Origin: CAYMRB01 sp964392615
GTDB lineage: Bacteria > Planctomycetota > UBA8108
Direction of reading: 5' to 3'
DNA: 42,306 bases
Assembly (NCBI GenBank): GCA_964392615.1
Contig: CAYMRB010000024.1
Location: 1 to 42,306 of the forward strand
Of the stretch, positions 17,071 to 25,429 are shown one piece after another (position 1 is the stretch's first letter; every line of letters starts with the position of its first letter). The position numbers were made by a program, and so were the translations under genes. Under the pieces are notes generated by a model. The model saw only the letters and a program-made list of their open reading frames with translations, ran no database searches and had not been told where the DNA came from.

Positions 17071-18432
17071 CTACTTCGCGACGGGCTTGCCGACGCAGTA
17101 CAGGAACCGGTCGGAGCGCAGCAGCAACCGGCCGTCGCCCGGAGCCGGGCTGGCGTTGAAGTCGCTGGTGTCGGACTCGAGCCGATTGTGCGCGATCTGC
17201 TTGAACGCGGGCTTCGCGTCGAGCACGAACGTCCCGTTGCGACGCGTCACGACGTAGAGCTTGCCGTCGGCGGCGAGCGCGGAAGCGTAGACCGACCGTG
17301 CGCCGGACAGCCGCTCGCGGAAGACGACCTTTCCGGTCGCGGCCTCGAGGCAGTTCGCGACGCCGCTGTCGTCGACCCAGTACATGTGGCCGTCGTGGAC
17401 GACCGGCGACGGGACGTAGGACCCCTCGCGTCCCCGCCAGACGACGTGGCTCTTGGAAACGTCCTTGCGACCGCCGACCTTGACCGCGATGCAGCCGCCC
17501 TGACGGCCACCGATCGCGTAGACGACGCCGTTCGCAGAGACCGCGCTCGGCGACAGGCTCCGCGACGAGAACGTCTCCGCGTACCAACGGAGCTTGCCGC
17601 TGCGCGGATTGAGCCCCCAGAGCTCATCGGGGACGTTCAGCACGAGCTCCTGCCGCCCTCTCGCGTCGACCAGAATCGGCGTGGACCAGAACGCGCCGTA
17701 GCCCTCCGCCCGCGCGCGCCAAGCCTCCTTGCCGGTCGTCTTGTCGAACGCGACGATCGCCTCGCATTCGACAGCTGCCGGAACGATCAGCAGGTTCTCG
17801 AAGAGCACCGGACTCGCCCCGGAACCGAACATGTGCGTCCGCGGGCTGTCCGAGACGGCTGCCTGCCAGAGCTTCTCGCCAGCGAGGTCGTAGGCGACGA
17901 CACCGCTGCGGCCGAAGTACGCCCAGACGGCCTTGCCGTCCGTTACGGGAGTGCTCGAAGCGTAGCCGTGGTTCGGAATGCCGATGCCGCGGTACGTCGC
18001 CTCGCCCGATCGCACGTCGATCGATCGATCCCAGAGGGTCTTTCCGTCGGCAGCACCGACGCAGACGACGTGCAAGTGCAGCTTGCTGATGTCACCGGGG
18101 CTACGACGATCCGTCCCGTAGCCGGAGTAACACGTCAGGAGCACGCGGTCACCCGTGACGATCGGGCTCGAACTACCCGACCCGGGCATCGCGGTCTTCC
18201 ACGCGACGCCTTCATCGTCGCTCCACTCGACCGGCAGACCCGTTCCCGCCCCGACGCCCNNNNNNNNNNGCGAAAACCAAGCGCTACCGCCACCGCTTCC
18301 GCCCGCGCCGCCCGAGCCACCCGGGCCGCGAACGCGCGGCCAGTCGGCGCCCTGGAGCCAAGTCGACCCGAGACAGACGCCCGTGAAAAGCACACACAGC
18401 CCCAGCAGAACGCGCGGATTCGCGAGACCCAT
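17071..18432 (-). CDS. exported PQQ-like beta-propeller protein (contains assembly gap)
   Basis: About 453 residues including the gap. Signal peptide (MGLANPRVLLGLCVLFTGVCLGS), then the planctomycete-type opening 'ADWPRVRGPGGSG' and 'GTGLPVEWSDDEGVAWKTAM', followed by PQQ-like/BamB-type blades: 'DGKTLWDRSID', 'TDGKAVWAYFGRSGVVAYDL', 'TGKEAWRARAEGYGAFWS', 'RSGKLRWYAETFSS', 'VHDGHMYWVDDSGVANCLEA'. These scaffolds resemble quinoprotein propellers but usually lack the cofactor and often serve as structural or binding proteins; biochemical role unknown. A 10-N run interrupts codons near residue 55, bordered by an atypical Gly/Ser-rich stretch, so the N-terminal region is unreliable. ATG at 18432 has GGGAGGTG upstream. 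Confidence 0.82.
   Translation of the reverse strand: MGLANPRVLLGLCVLFTGVCLGSTWLQGADWPRVRGPGGSGGAGGSGGGSAWFSXXXXGVGAGTGLPVEWSDDEGVAWKTAMPGSGSSSPIVTGDRVLLTCYSGYGTDRRSPGDISKLHLHVVCVGAADGKTLWDRSIDVRSGEATYRGIGIPNHGYASSTPVTDGKAVWAYFGRSGVVAYDLAGEKLWQAAVSDSPRTHMFGSGASPVLFENLLIVPAAVECEAIVAFDKTTGKEAWRARAEGYGAFWSTPILVDARGRQELVLNVPDELWGLNPRSGKLRWYAETFSSRSLSPSAVSANGVVYAIGGRQGGCIAVKVGGRKDVSKSHVVWRGREGSYVPSPVVHDGHMYWVDDSGVANCLEAATGKVVFRERLSGARSVYASALAADGKLYVVTRRNGTFVLDAKPAFKQIAHNRLESDTSDFNASPAPGDGRLLLRSDRFLYCVGKPVAK
18260..18269. other. assembly gap (10 Ns)
   Basis: Ten consecutive Ns inside the PQQ-like gene. The length is an assembler placeholder; true spacing unknown. Confidence 0.98.
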
Positions 18433-18588
18433 CACATGCACCTCCCTCTCGATTCGCACCGCCGGCCAACCACGGCCGGACTGTCTCGACGTTGGACTCT
18501 CTCCGGCCACAGCCGCCCTACGGATTCCTCGAAGTTCGTCTTTCGACCGGGCGCGCCGAGCAGGCGAGGGACGCGGCCGGCGACCGCG

Positions 18589-19773
18589 TCACCCGATCTC
18601 GTCGTTCGCGCGCGTTTGGCGACGGAAGCGAGCGGGAGTGGTCGCGTGCACCTTGCGGAAGACCTGGATGAAGTAGCTGGGCGTGCTGTAGCCCACGGCC
18701 TCCGCGATCTTCGGAATCGACAGGTCGGTGTCGAGGAGGAAGTGGATAGCTCGTTCCAGCCGTACGCGCTGCAACTCGGCGTGGGGCGCTCGGCCGACCA
18801 CCTTGCGAAACCGCGTCTCCAGATTGCGGCGCGAGATCGCGACATGTCGAACGACATCGTCGATCTGGATGCACTCCGTCGCATGATCGTGAATGAAGCC
18901 GACGGCCTTGGCGACGTCGGGATCGTCGATGGCGATCATGTCCGTCGAGCGTCGCGTGACCACGTGCAGCGGCTCGGCAACCAGCCGTCGTGGCTTGCGC
19001 ACGCGTCGGCGCATCATTCGGTCCAACAGGGCCGCCGCGCGGTATCCGACGCCCTCCCCGTTCAAGGCCACGCTCGAAAGAGGCGGATCGGCCAGCTCGC
19101 AGAGCAGCTCATCGTTGTCGACGCCGATGATCGCGAGCTCCTCGGGAACGCGGACTCCCCCGGCGCGACACGCCTCCAGGACCTCCCGTCCGCGATCGTC
19201 ATTGCACGCCATGACCCCGGACGGCTTGGGCAGCTCTCGGAGCCATGCGGCCAGAACCGGCTGCTCGCGCTCCCAGACTCGATCGCGACGAGCGCGCGGC
19301 GGCTTGTAGACGTCCACCTCCCAGCCCGCCGCAGCGATCGATCGGCAGAAGCCCGCCTCCCGGCGCCGGGACCACACGCGTCCGGAGACGCCCACGAACG
19401 CGAAGCTCCGAAATCCACGTCCCAGCAGGTGCTCGGCCGCCATGCTCGCAGCTCCGGCCGAGTCCGACGCGACCTCGCTCAAGCGAGATAGCGGGTGTCT
19501 CGCCTTCCGCTCCGCCTCGGACAGATCGAGCGCGATCGCCGGCAGGCCGGACTCCAAGATGGCCGCGGCGATCCGTGGCGTCTCGATCCTGGCGATGATC
19601 CCGGTGCCGCCCCACTGCTGCATGCGCGGCAGGGCCTGCTCGAAGTCGCCGGGCGTGACGTAGAACCCCCAGGGTCCGTGAAGTCGCGCGTACCGCACGA
19701 TGCCGCGCAGCATCTGACGGCCGTAACCGCGGGCGGTTTCGATCAACAGAGCTACCTTGGGTGTGTCGCTCAT
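18589..19773 (-). CDS. XylR-type regulator: LacI-like sensor domain fused to AraC HTH
   Basis: 394 residues. N-terminal periplasmic-binding-protein-like effector domain (about 5-275) with 'KVALLIETARGYGRQMLRGI', 'GIIARIETPRIAAAI', 'FAFVGVSG', 'GVMACNDDRGREVLEACRA' and 'AIIGVDNDELLCELADPPLS', then an AraC-type double HTH (about 285-394): 'IQIDDVVRHVAISRRNLETR' and 'LSIPKIAEAVGYSTPSYFIQ' before the usual 'P.. FR' end. This is the architecture of E. coli XylR, a sugar-responsive activator. It faces galT with about 214 bp between starts, so it is the likely regulator of the nine-gene operon; the effector sugar cannot be read. The frame is open to 20163, but family length and the ATG at 19773 (MSDTPKVALL) fix the start. 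Confidence 0.9.
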   Translation of the reverse strand: MSDTPKVALLIETARGYGRQMLRGIVRYARLHGPWGFYVTPGDFEQALPRMQQWGGTGIIARIETPRIAAAILESGLPAIALDLSEAERKARHPLSRLSEVASDSAGAASMAAEHLLGRGFRSFAFVGVSGRVWSRRREAGFCRSIAAAGWEVDVYKPPRARRDRVWEREQPVLAAWLRELPKPSGVMACNDDRGREVLEACRAGGVRVPEELAIIGVDNDELLCELADPPLSSVALNGEGVGYRAAALLDRMMRRRVRKPRRLVAEPLHVVTRRSTDMIAIDDPDVAKAVGFIHDHATECIQIDDVVRHVAISRRNLETRFRKVVGRAPHAELQRVRLERAIHFLLDTDLSIPKIAEAVGYSTPSYFIQVFRKVHATTPARFRRQTRANDEIG

Positions 19774-19855
19774 GAGATTCGGCCTCACTCCGCCAACCCG
19801 GTTCTCGATCGTACACGACTCCTCTCTCTCCTCTCTGCGCGATTCTGACATCTTT

Positions 19856-19863
19856 TTGCGCAA
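19856..19863. promoter_or_regulatory. candidate operator palindrome
   Basis: TTGCGCAA, a perfect 8-bp palindrome, lies near the middle of the regulator/galT divergent spacer. A flanking inverted pair CGATTC (19840-19845) / GAATCG (19878-19883) is almost concentric. Whether the XylR-like protein binds here is a guess. Confidence 0.25.
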
Positions 19864-19987
19864 GGCTCGGATAGACGGAATCGAGGTCCGTCCGTACCAT
19901 GAGCACGTCGCGATCAACGGGCTGTCGAGCCTGATCAGCAACACGGTGACTTGACGAGCTTTCGATCCATTCCTCAGGTGGCCTGAC

Positions 19988-21016
19988 ATGGTTTGGGAAC
20001 AACGCTGGCATCCGCTCCGCGAAGAGTGGGTGGTCGTCGCGGCCCATCGAAACGATCGCCCCTGGATCGGAGAGACCGTCGAAGGGGCCACCTCCACCGC
20101 GCCGGAGTACGTGGACGATTGCCCGCTCTGCCCGGGTAACACACGAGTCAGCGGGAAGCGCAATGCCGACTACGCGAGCGTCTTCGTATTCGACAACGAC
20201 GCCCCCTGCGTCGGCGCTGACGCACCGGCTGTCGTGGCGCCCTCGCCTCCCAACCGCGTCAAGCGTGCCGAGGGCGTCGCTCGAGTCATCTGCTACGATC
20301 CGCGCCATAACGTCACACTGTCGGAGATGCCGGTAGAGCGGATCGTCGAGCTCCTCGAAACGTGGCAGGACCAGTACCGCGACCTGGGACAGCGCAGCGA
20401 GGTGCGACACGTCCTCGTGTTCGAGAACAAAGGCGAGGTCATCGGTGTTTCCAATCCGCACCCCCACTGTCAGATCTACGGCACGAACTTCGTCTTCAAG
20501 ACGATCGAGAACGAAGTGGCGATCACGCGGCGTTATTGGGAAGAGCACCGACGAGTCCCGATGGAGGACATCGTCGCCGCCGAGCAAGAAGACGGTCGCC
20601 GCATTCTGAGCGAGCGGGACTCCGCCGTCGCGTTCGTTCCGTACTTCGCTCGCTACGCCTACGAGACTTTCGTGACCCCGAAGGCTGCCTATCCGAGCTT
20701 GGCGGATCTGTCGAGAGGGGAGCTTCTCGATCTCGCAACGGTCCTGCAGGAGACGCTGATTCGCTTCGACAATCTCTGGAAGATGCCGTTTCCGTACGTC
20801 ATGGTGCTGCACCAGGCCCCCACCGACGGCGCGACCCACGACGGCTTCCATTTTCACATCGAGATCCATCCGCCGCTGCGGAAGCCGAATCTCCTCAAAT
20901 ACCTCGCCGGTCCGGAGATCGGCGGGGGCAGCTTCTTGAGCGACACGTCGCCCGAAGACAAGGCGGCCGAGCTACGCGCGCAGTCCGTCGTCCACTACAG
21001 ACACTCGAGCGGATAG
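19988..21016 (+). CDS. galT: galactose-1-phosphate uridylyltransferase
   Basis: 342 residues, normal length for GalT. Carries the zinc-site pair 'CPLC' (Cys45, Cys48), 'DPRHNVTLSEM' (His107 region) and the active-site motif 'SNPHPHCQIYG', where His160 corresponds to the uridylylated nucleophile; the usual HPHGQ reads HPHCQ here. C-terminal 'HFHIEIHPPLR' matches the second HIT-like half. It converts galactose-1-phosphate plus UDP-glucose to glucose-1-phosphate plus UDP-galactose in the cytoplasm. First gene of the operon, AGGTGG just upstream of the ATG. No galactokinase gene is found in the window. Confidence 0.95.
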   Translation: MVWEQRWHPLREEWVVVAAHRNDRPWIGETVEGATSTAPEYVDDCPLCPGNTRVSGKRNADYASVFVFDNDAPCVGADAPAVVAPSPPNRVKRAEGVARVICYDPRHNVTLSEMPVERIVELLETWQDQYRDLGQRSEVRHVLVFENKGEVIGVSNPHPHCQIYGTNFVFKTIENEVAITRRYWEEHRRVPMEDIVAAEQEDGRRILSERDSAVAFVPYFARYAYETFVTPKAAYPSLADLSRGELLDLATVLQETLIRFDNLWKMPFPYVMVLHQAPTDGATHDGFHFHIEIHPPLRKPNLLKYLAGPEIGGGSFLSDTSPEDKAAELRAQSVVHYRHSSG

Positions 21017-21055
21017 CTGTCGGTTGGAAGAGGGAAGCCGGAGAAGAGAGGCCTT

Positions 21056-22567
21056 GTGAGCGATCACCTCAATCTATCGATGTTCCGGGCATACGACATT
21101 CGTACCCCCGCGGCATCGCTGACGGACGACCTGGCCGTGCGGCTGGCCCATGCGGAGGCGATCTACTTCCGCGACGTGCTCGGCGTCAGGGGAGTGCTGA
21201 TCAGCTACGACGCCCGGAGCACCGGACCGCACTACCTGACGCTGACAACCGATGTCTTCCTGCAGGCCGGACTGGAAGTGGTCTACCTGCCGGGGCCGGC
21301 GTCGACCTCCTATGTCTACTTCGCGGCGATGCGCCACCCGGAGCACGCCGCCGTGATGATCGGCGCGTCGCACAACCCGGCCGGTGATACGGGGCAGAAG
21401 ATCCTCGGCCCGCAAGTCGCGCCGATCGCCGGCGGCATCGGGCCGGAGGGAGGCTTGGACAAGATCCGCGAGCTGCATCGCCAGGGCTGCGACAGCCGCG
21501 CGGATCGAACGGGCCGGATTCGAACGACGGACCTGATGAGCGACTTCGTCCGGTACAGCATGCGGCTGGCCGGCGTCGAGACGGGAAGCCTCGGGGGAAT
21601 CCGCGTCCTGCACGATTACGTCTTCGGCGCAGCCGGGCGCGAGATGATGCTGGCCTTCGACGCGGCGGGCGCCGACCTCACGCCGCTCCATTTCACGCCG
21701 GACGGGAGCTTTCCCCTCGGTGACCCCAATCCCGTCAAGGAGCGCGTCATTCACGACGGGCTCAAGCGACTCCGCAGCGACGATTTCGCGCTGGCGAGCT
21801 TCTTCGACGGCGACGGGGATCGAATCGATTTCTATCGCGGCGACGGTACCAATCTCTCCTCGAGCTTCGTCTACGCCGCACTCCTGCCGCGGATTCGCGA
21901 GCGATTCCCGGGCTCCGACCTCGGCGTCTTCGCCGACCTGAAGTGCAACCCGTCAGCGATCATCGAGATGGCCTCGGCCGGCGTCACGGTCGACGTCATT
22001 CGCAACGGGCACTCCCAGATCAAGCAGAGCCTGATCGACGATGGGGCGCGGTTCGGTGCCGTCGAAGAGTCCGCTCACTTCTACGAGGCGTTCTCGCTCG
22101 AATCGGGCCAACGCTATTGCACCGAGAATACGCTCTACATCGCGCTGCTGGCCGCCCGCGTCTGGAAGGAAGAGCCGGAGCGCCTCGCGAGTCTGTTCGC
22201 GATCCAGGACACGACGGCCCGAGAGCGGGAGTGGGGATACAAGTTCGATACCGACGCGCAGCGCGGCGAGGCGCTCGACGCCGTGAGCGAGCTGTTTCGG
22301 TCGCAGGGCGCCGACTCGATGACGCGGATGAAGAACGGCCTCGACCTGGAAGCCACCTTGATGCGCCGCGGATTGCCCTTTGACGTGGACCAGGACACTC
22401 GGTTAAGTGACGATTGGCTCCAAGTCTGCCAGCGCGTTTCGCAGAGCGAGAACGGACTTGCGCGGTGGGAGGTCGTGGGAGCGAACGTTGACACCGTAGG
22501 GCGAGCGAAACGCGAGATCGCGAAGCTCGTCGCCCAGTTCGGCGCAGGACAGGAATACCAAGGCTGA
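21056..22567 (+). CDS. phosphohexomutase (phosphoglucomutase/phosphomannomutase family)
   Basis: 503 residues with the four alpha-D-phosphohexomutase segments: phosphoserine loop 'MIGASHNPAGDTGQKI' (Ser105), metal loop 'FDGDGDRIDFY' (Asp251, Asp253, Asp255), sugar loop 'VEESAHFYEAF' (Glu337, Ser339) and a C-terminal phosphate-binding domain. Cytoplasmic. Next to galT and galE it most plausibly interconverts glucose-1-phosphate and glucose-6-phosphate so galactose carbon can enter glycolysis, but mannose specificity is not excluded. The GTG start at 21056 follows AGAGAGG. Gap of 39 bp after galT. The motifs 'GASHNP' and 'EESAH' deviate slightly from the common TASHNP and GEESGH. Confidence 0.88.
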   Translation: MSDHLNLSMFRAYDIRTPAASLTDDLAVRLAHAEAIYFRDVLGVRGVLISYDARSTGPHYLTLTTDVFLQAGLEVVYLPGPASTSYVYFAAMRHPEHAAVMIGASHNPAGDTGQKILGPQVAPIAGGIGPEGGLDKIRELHRQGCDSRADRTGRIRTTDLMSDFVRYSMRLAGVETGSLGGIRVLHDYVFGAAGREMMLAFDAAGADLTPLHFTPDGSFPLGDPNPVKERVIHDGLKRLRSDDFALASFFDGDGDRIDFYRGDGTNLSSSFVYAALLPRIRERFPGSDLGVFADLKCNPSAIIEMASAGVTVDVIRNGHSQIKQSLIDDGARFGAVEESAHFYEAFSLESGQRYCTENTLYIALLAARVWKEEPERLASLFAIQDTTAREREWGYKFDTDAQRGEALDAVSELFRSQGADSMTRMKNGLDLEATLMRRGLPFDVDQDTRLSDDWLQVCQRVSQSENGLARWEVVGANVDTVGRAKREIAKLVAQFGAGQEYQG

Positions 22568-22610
22568 GTGCCATGAATGGCGGCACTGTGCGCAAGAGAG
22601 GGAAGTCTTC

Positions 22611-23600
22611 ATGAACATCCTGGTCGTCGGAGGCGCGGGGTACATCGGATCTCACGCCGTACGGCTACTGATCGACGCCGGCCACGCGGTATGGGTTTAC
22701 GACAACCTGTCGCGCGGGCATCGCCAGGCCGTTCCCGACGGGCTACTGGTCGAGGGAGAGCTGGCCGACCGCCAGAAGGTCGTATCCACGCTCCGCGACA
22801 AGAAGATCGACGCGGTCATGCACTTCGCCGCGTTCGCCCTGGTCAACGAGTCCGTGAACGACCCGTCGCTGTACTATCGCAACAACGTCGTCGCGGCGCT
22901 CGAGCTGCTCGACGCGATGCGCGAGGCGGACGTCAAGAAGATCGTCTTCAGCAGCACGACGGCAACCTACGGCGAGCCGGAAGTGGTGCCGATCGCGGAG
23001 TCGACACCGCAGCAGCCGATCAATCCCTACGGCTTCACTAAGCTGGTCACGGACAAGGCGCTGGCCGACTACGCGACCGCGTACGGGTTCGGCTATGCGG
23101 CACTGCGCTACTTCAACGCGGCCGGTGCGCGACCGGATGGCACGATCGGTGAGGATCACGATCCGGAGACTCACCTGATCCCGATCGTCCTTCAGGTGGC
23201 TCTGGGGCAGCGCGACCGGATCACCATCTACGGCGACGACTACGCGACTCCGGATGGAAGCTGCGTTCGCGACTACATCCACGTCGACGACCTGAGCGCA
23301 GCACACCTTCGGGCGCTGGAGCGCCTCGAGCCGGGCAAGGGGATCTGCGTCAACCTCGGTACCGGCCTGGGCACGAGCGTGCGCGAGATCGTGGAGGCGT
23401 GTCGCGAGGTGACGGGCCATCCCATTCCGGAAACCATCGGCCCTCGTCGCGCGGGCGATCCCTCGAAGTTGGTTGCTGACGCCAGCCTCGCCAAGGAGCT
23501 TCTCGGCTGGACAGCTGAATACACGGACGTAAAGTTTATCGTCGAGACAGCATGGCGCTGGCATCGAGCCCATCCCGACGGCTACGCGACGAAGAACTGA
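22611..23600 (+). CDS. galE: UDP-glucose 4-epimerase
   Basis: 329 residues, usual GalE size. Extended SDR fold: NAD-binding 'GGAGYIGSH' (7-15), 'DNLSRGH', 'VMHFAAFALVNESV', 'VFSSTTATYG' and the catalytic Tyr140-x-x-x-Lys144 in 'NPYGFTK', then 'RYFNAAGA' and 'CVRDYIHVDDL', all hallmark GalE sequences. Interconverts UDP-galactose and UDP-glucose with bound NAD. Follows the mutase gene by 43 bp with GAGAGGGAAG before the ATG; same operon. Confidence 0.95.
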   Translation: MNILVVGGAGYIGSHAVRLLIDAGHAVWVYDNLSRGHRQAVPDGLLVEGELADRQKVVSTLRDKKIDAVMHFAAFALVNESVNDPSLYYRNNVVAALELLDAMREADVKKIVFSSTTATYGEPEVVPIAESTPQQPINPYGFTKLVTDKALADYATAYGFGYAALRYFNAAGARPDGTIGEDHDPETHLIPIVLQVALGQRDRITIYGDDYATPDGSCVRDYIHVDDLSAAHLRALERLEPGKGICVNLGTGLGTSVREIVEACREVTGHPIPETIGPRRAGDPSKLVADASLAKELLGWTAEYTDVKFIVETAWRWHRAHPDGYATKN

Positions 23601-23612
23601 GAAGGAGCGACG

Positions 23613-25358
23613 ATGACGTTACTCGACTGGCTGATGATCGCCGGGTACTTCGCCCTGCTGCTGGGCGTCGCGTGGTGGGTGATCAACAAGAACAAGGACA
23701 CCGCCGACGACTACTTCCTGGCCGGTAGGAACCTCGCCTGGTGGGTGGTCGGCGCGTCGATCTTCGCGTCGAACATCGGCTCGGAGCACTTGGTCGGCTT
23801 GGCCGGCTCTGGTGCCACGGACGGCGTGGCCATGGCTCACTACGAGTTGCACGCATGGTGCCTGCTCGTCCTGGGTTGGGTGCTCGTGCCCTTCTATGCG
23901 AGGTCGCGAGTCTTCACGATGCCCGAGTTCCTCGAGCGGCGGTTCAATCCGACCAGCCGCTGGGTGCTGTCGCTCATCTCGCTCGTCGCGTACGTCGTGA
24001 CGAAGATCGCCGTCGGTATCTTTGCCGGCGGCATCGTGTTCTCCGTCCTGTTGCCGGAGATGCGAATCGGCCCGTTGGACAGCTTCTGGATCGGCTCCAT
24101 CCTGGTGATCCTGATGACCGGAGCGTACACCGTCCTGGGCGGTCTGCGCGCAGTGGCCTACACCGAGGCGCTGCAGACGGTGGTGCTCGTGTTGGGCTCG
24201 ATCCTCGTCACGATCTTCGGCTTGAGGGAGCTCGGAGGCTGGGACGCGCTGCGGGACGCTTGCGGCTCCGAGATGTTCAACCTCTGGAAGCCTCTGGTTC
24301 CTGAAGGCGTGACGGCGACGTGGGAGCCGGTCAAGGAGACGGGCCGCATGGCCTGGTACTTCAATGACAACTATCCGTGGCTGAGCATGCTCTTCTGCGC
24401 GCCGGTCATCGGGCTCTGGTACTGGTGTACCGACCAGTACATCGTCCAGCGTGCGCTGGGTGCCCCCAGCGAGACCGAGGCGCGGCGAGGCTCGATCTTC
24501 GCCTCCATGCTCAAGCTGCTGCCCGTCTTCATCTTCATCATCCCCGGAATGATCTGCTTCGCGCTGGCGACGACCGGAACGAATACCGAAATCCAAGAGG
24601 TGATGATCGGCGAGGACGGCAAGATCGTGCGAGAGGAAGCCCAGAAGGCGTTTCCCATGTTGGTCGCCACGGTGCTTCCCACGGGCGTCCGAGGCATCGT
24701 CGTGGCCGGGCTCCTGGCGGCGCTGATGAGCTCGCTAGCGGGTGTGTTCAACGCCTCGGCGACCCTGTTCACCATGGACTTCTACTCGCGCCTCCGCCCC
24801 AACGTGTCCCAGCACCGTCTGGTCTGGATCGGCCGCGTTGCGACTGTCGTCATGGTGCTGATCGGGTTGGCCTGGATCCCCGTCATCCGAGGCGGTCGCG
24901 GACTGTACGACTACCTGCAGGGCGTGCAGGCCTATCTGGCGCCGCCGATCTTCGTCGTCTTCTTCCTCGGGATCTTCTGGAAGCGACTGAACGGCCCTGG
25001 CTGCCTCGCCGCGTTGATCGTCGGATTCATCATGGGATTGGCCCGCCTGGCGATCGATACGCCCGTCAAGCTGATCGACGACTTCGCCTACACCGAGGGT
25101 TCCCTGCTCTGGATCCTCAACAACATGTTCTTCCAGTACTACAGCATATTGATCCTCATCGTCTCCGGCCTCGCGATGGTCGTCGTGAGCTACATGACGC
25201 GAAAGCCGGAATACGAGAAGATCACGGGACTGACGTTCGGCACGCTCACGACCCAGCAGCGCGAGGAGAGCCGCAAGAGCTGGAGCGTCCTGGACATCGT
25301 CGCCTCTGCCCTCGTGCTGGCAGCGATTCTGGCTGCCTACCTGTATTTCCGCGGCTGA
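23613..25358 (+). CDS. sodium/solute symporter (SSS family, SGLT-like)
   Basis: 581 residues, multi-spanning (about 13-14 hydrophobic segments). Starts with 'LDWLMIAGYFALLLGVAWWV', then 'DDYFLAGRNLAWWVVGASIF' and 'ASNIGSEHLVGLAGSGA', the signature of the sodium/glucose-galactose branch of the SSS family (compare vSGLT). Cytoplasmic-membrane uptake of a sugar driven by sodium. Placed 12 bp after galE with AAGGAGCG upstream, so the cargo is likely galactose or a galactose-containing sugar. Substrate specificity within the family cannot be fixed from sequence. Confidence 0.92.
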   Translation: MTLLDWLMIAGYFALLLGVAWWVINKNKDTADDYFLAGRNLAWWVVGASIFASNIGSEHLVGLAGSGATDGVAMAHYELHAWCLLVLGWVLVPFYARSRVFTMPEFLERRFNPTSRWVLSLISLVAYVVTKIAVGIFAGGIVFSVLLPEMRIGPLDSFWIGSILVILMTGAYTVLGGLRAVAYTEALQTVVLVLGSILVTIFGLRELGGWDALRDACGSEMFNLWKPLVPEGVTATWEPVKETGRMAWYFNDNYPWLSMLFCAPVIGLWYWCTDQYIVQRALGAPSETEARRGSIFASMLKLLPVFIFIIPGMICFALATTGTNTEIQEVMIGEDGKIVREEAQKAFPMLVATVLPTGVRGIVVAGLLAALMSSLAGVFNASATLFTMDFYSRLRPNVSQHRLVWIGRVATVVMVLIGLAWIPVIRGGRGLYDYLQGVQAYLAPPIFVVFFLGIFWKRLNGPGCLAALIVGFIMGLARLAIDTPVKLIDDFAYTEGSLLWILNNMFFQYYSILILIVSGLAMVVVSYMTRKPEYEKITGLTFGTLTTQQREESRKSWSVLDIVASALVLAAILAAYLYFRG

Positions 25359-25429
25359 GTTTCCCTCGGCTCGCTGAGTAGCTCGACAGTGCATTGAAGA
25401 ATGGCGGCCCCGACCGCCGGAGGTTCATC

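Noticed and set aside
19757..19954. Small plus-strand frame in the regulator/galT spacer
   Set aside because: Overlaps the regulator start and has no ribosome site or protein-like composition; treated as regulatory spacer.
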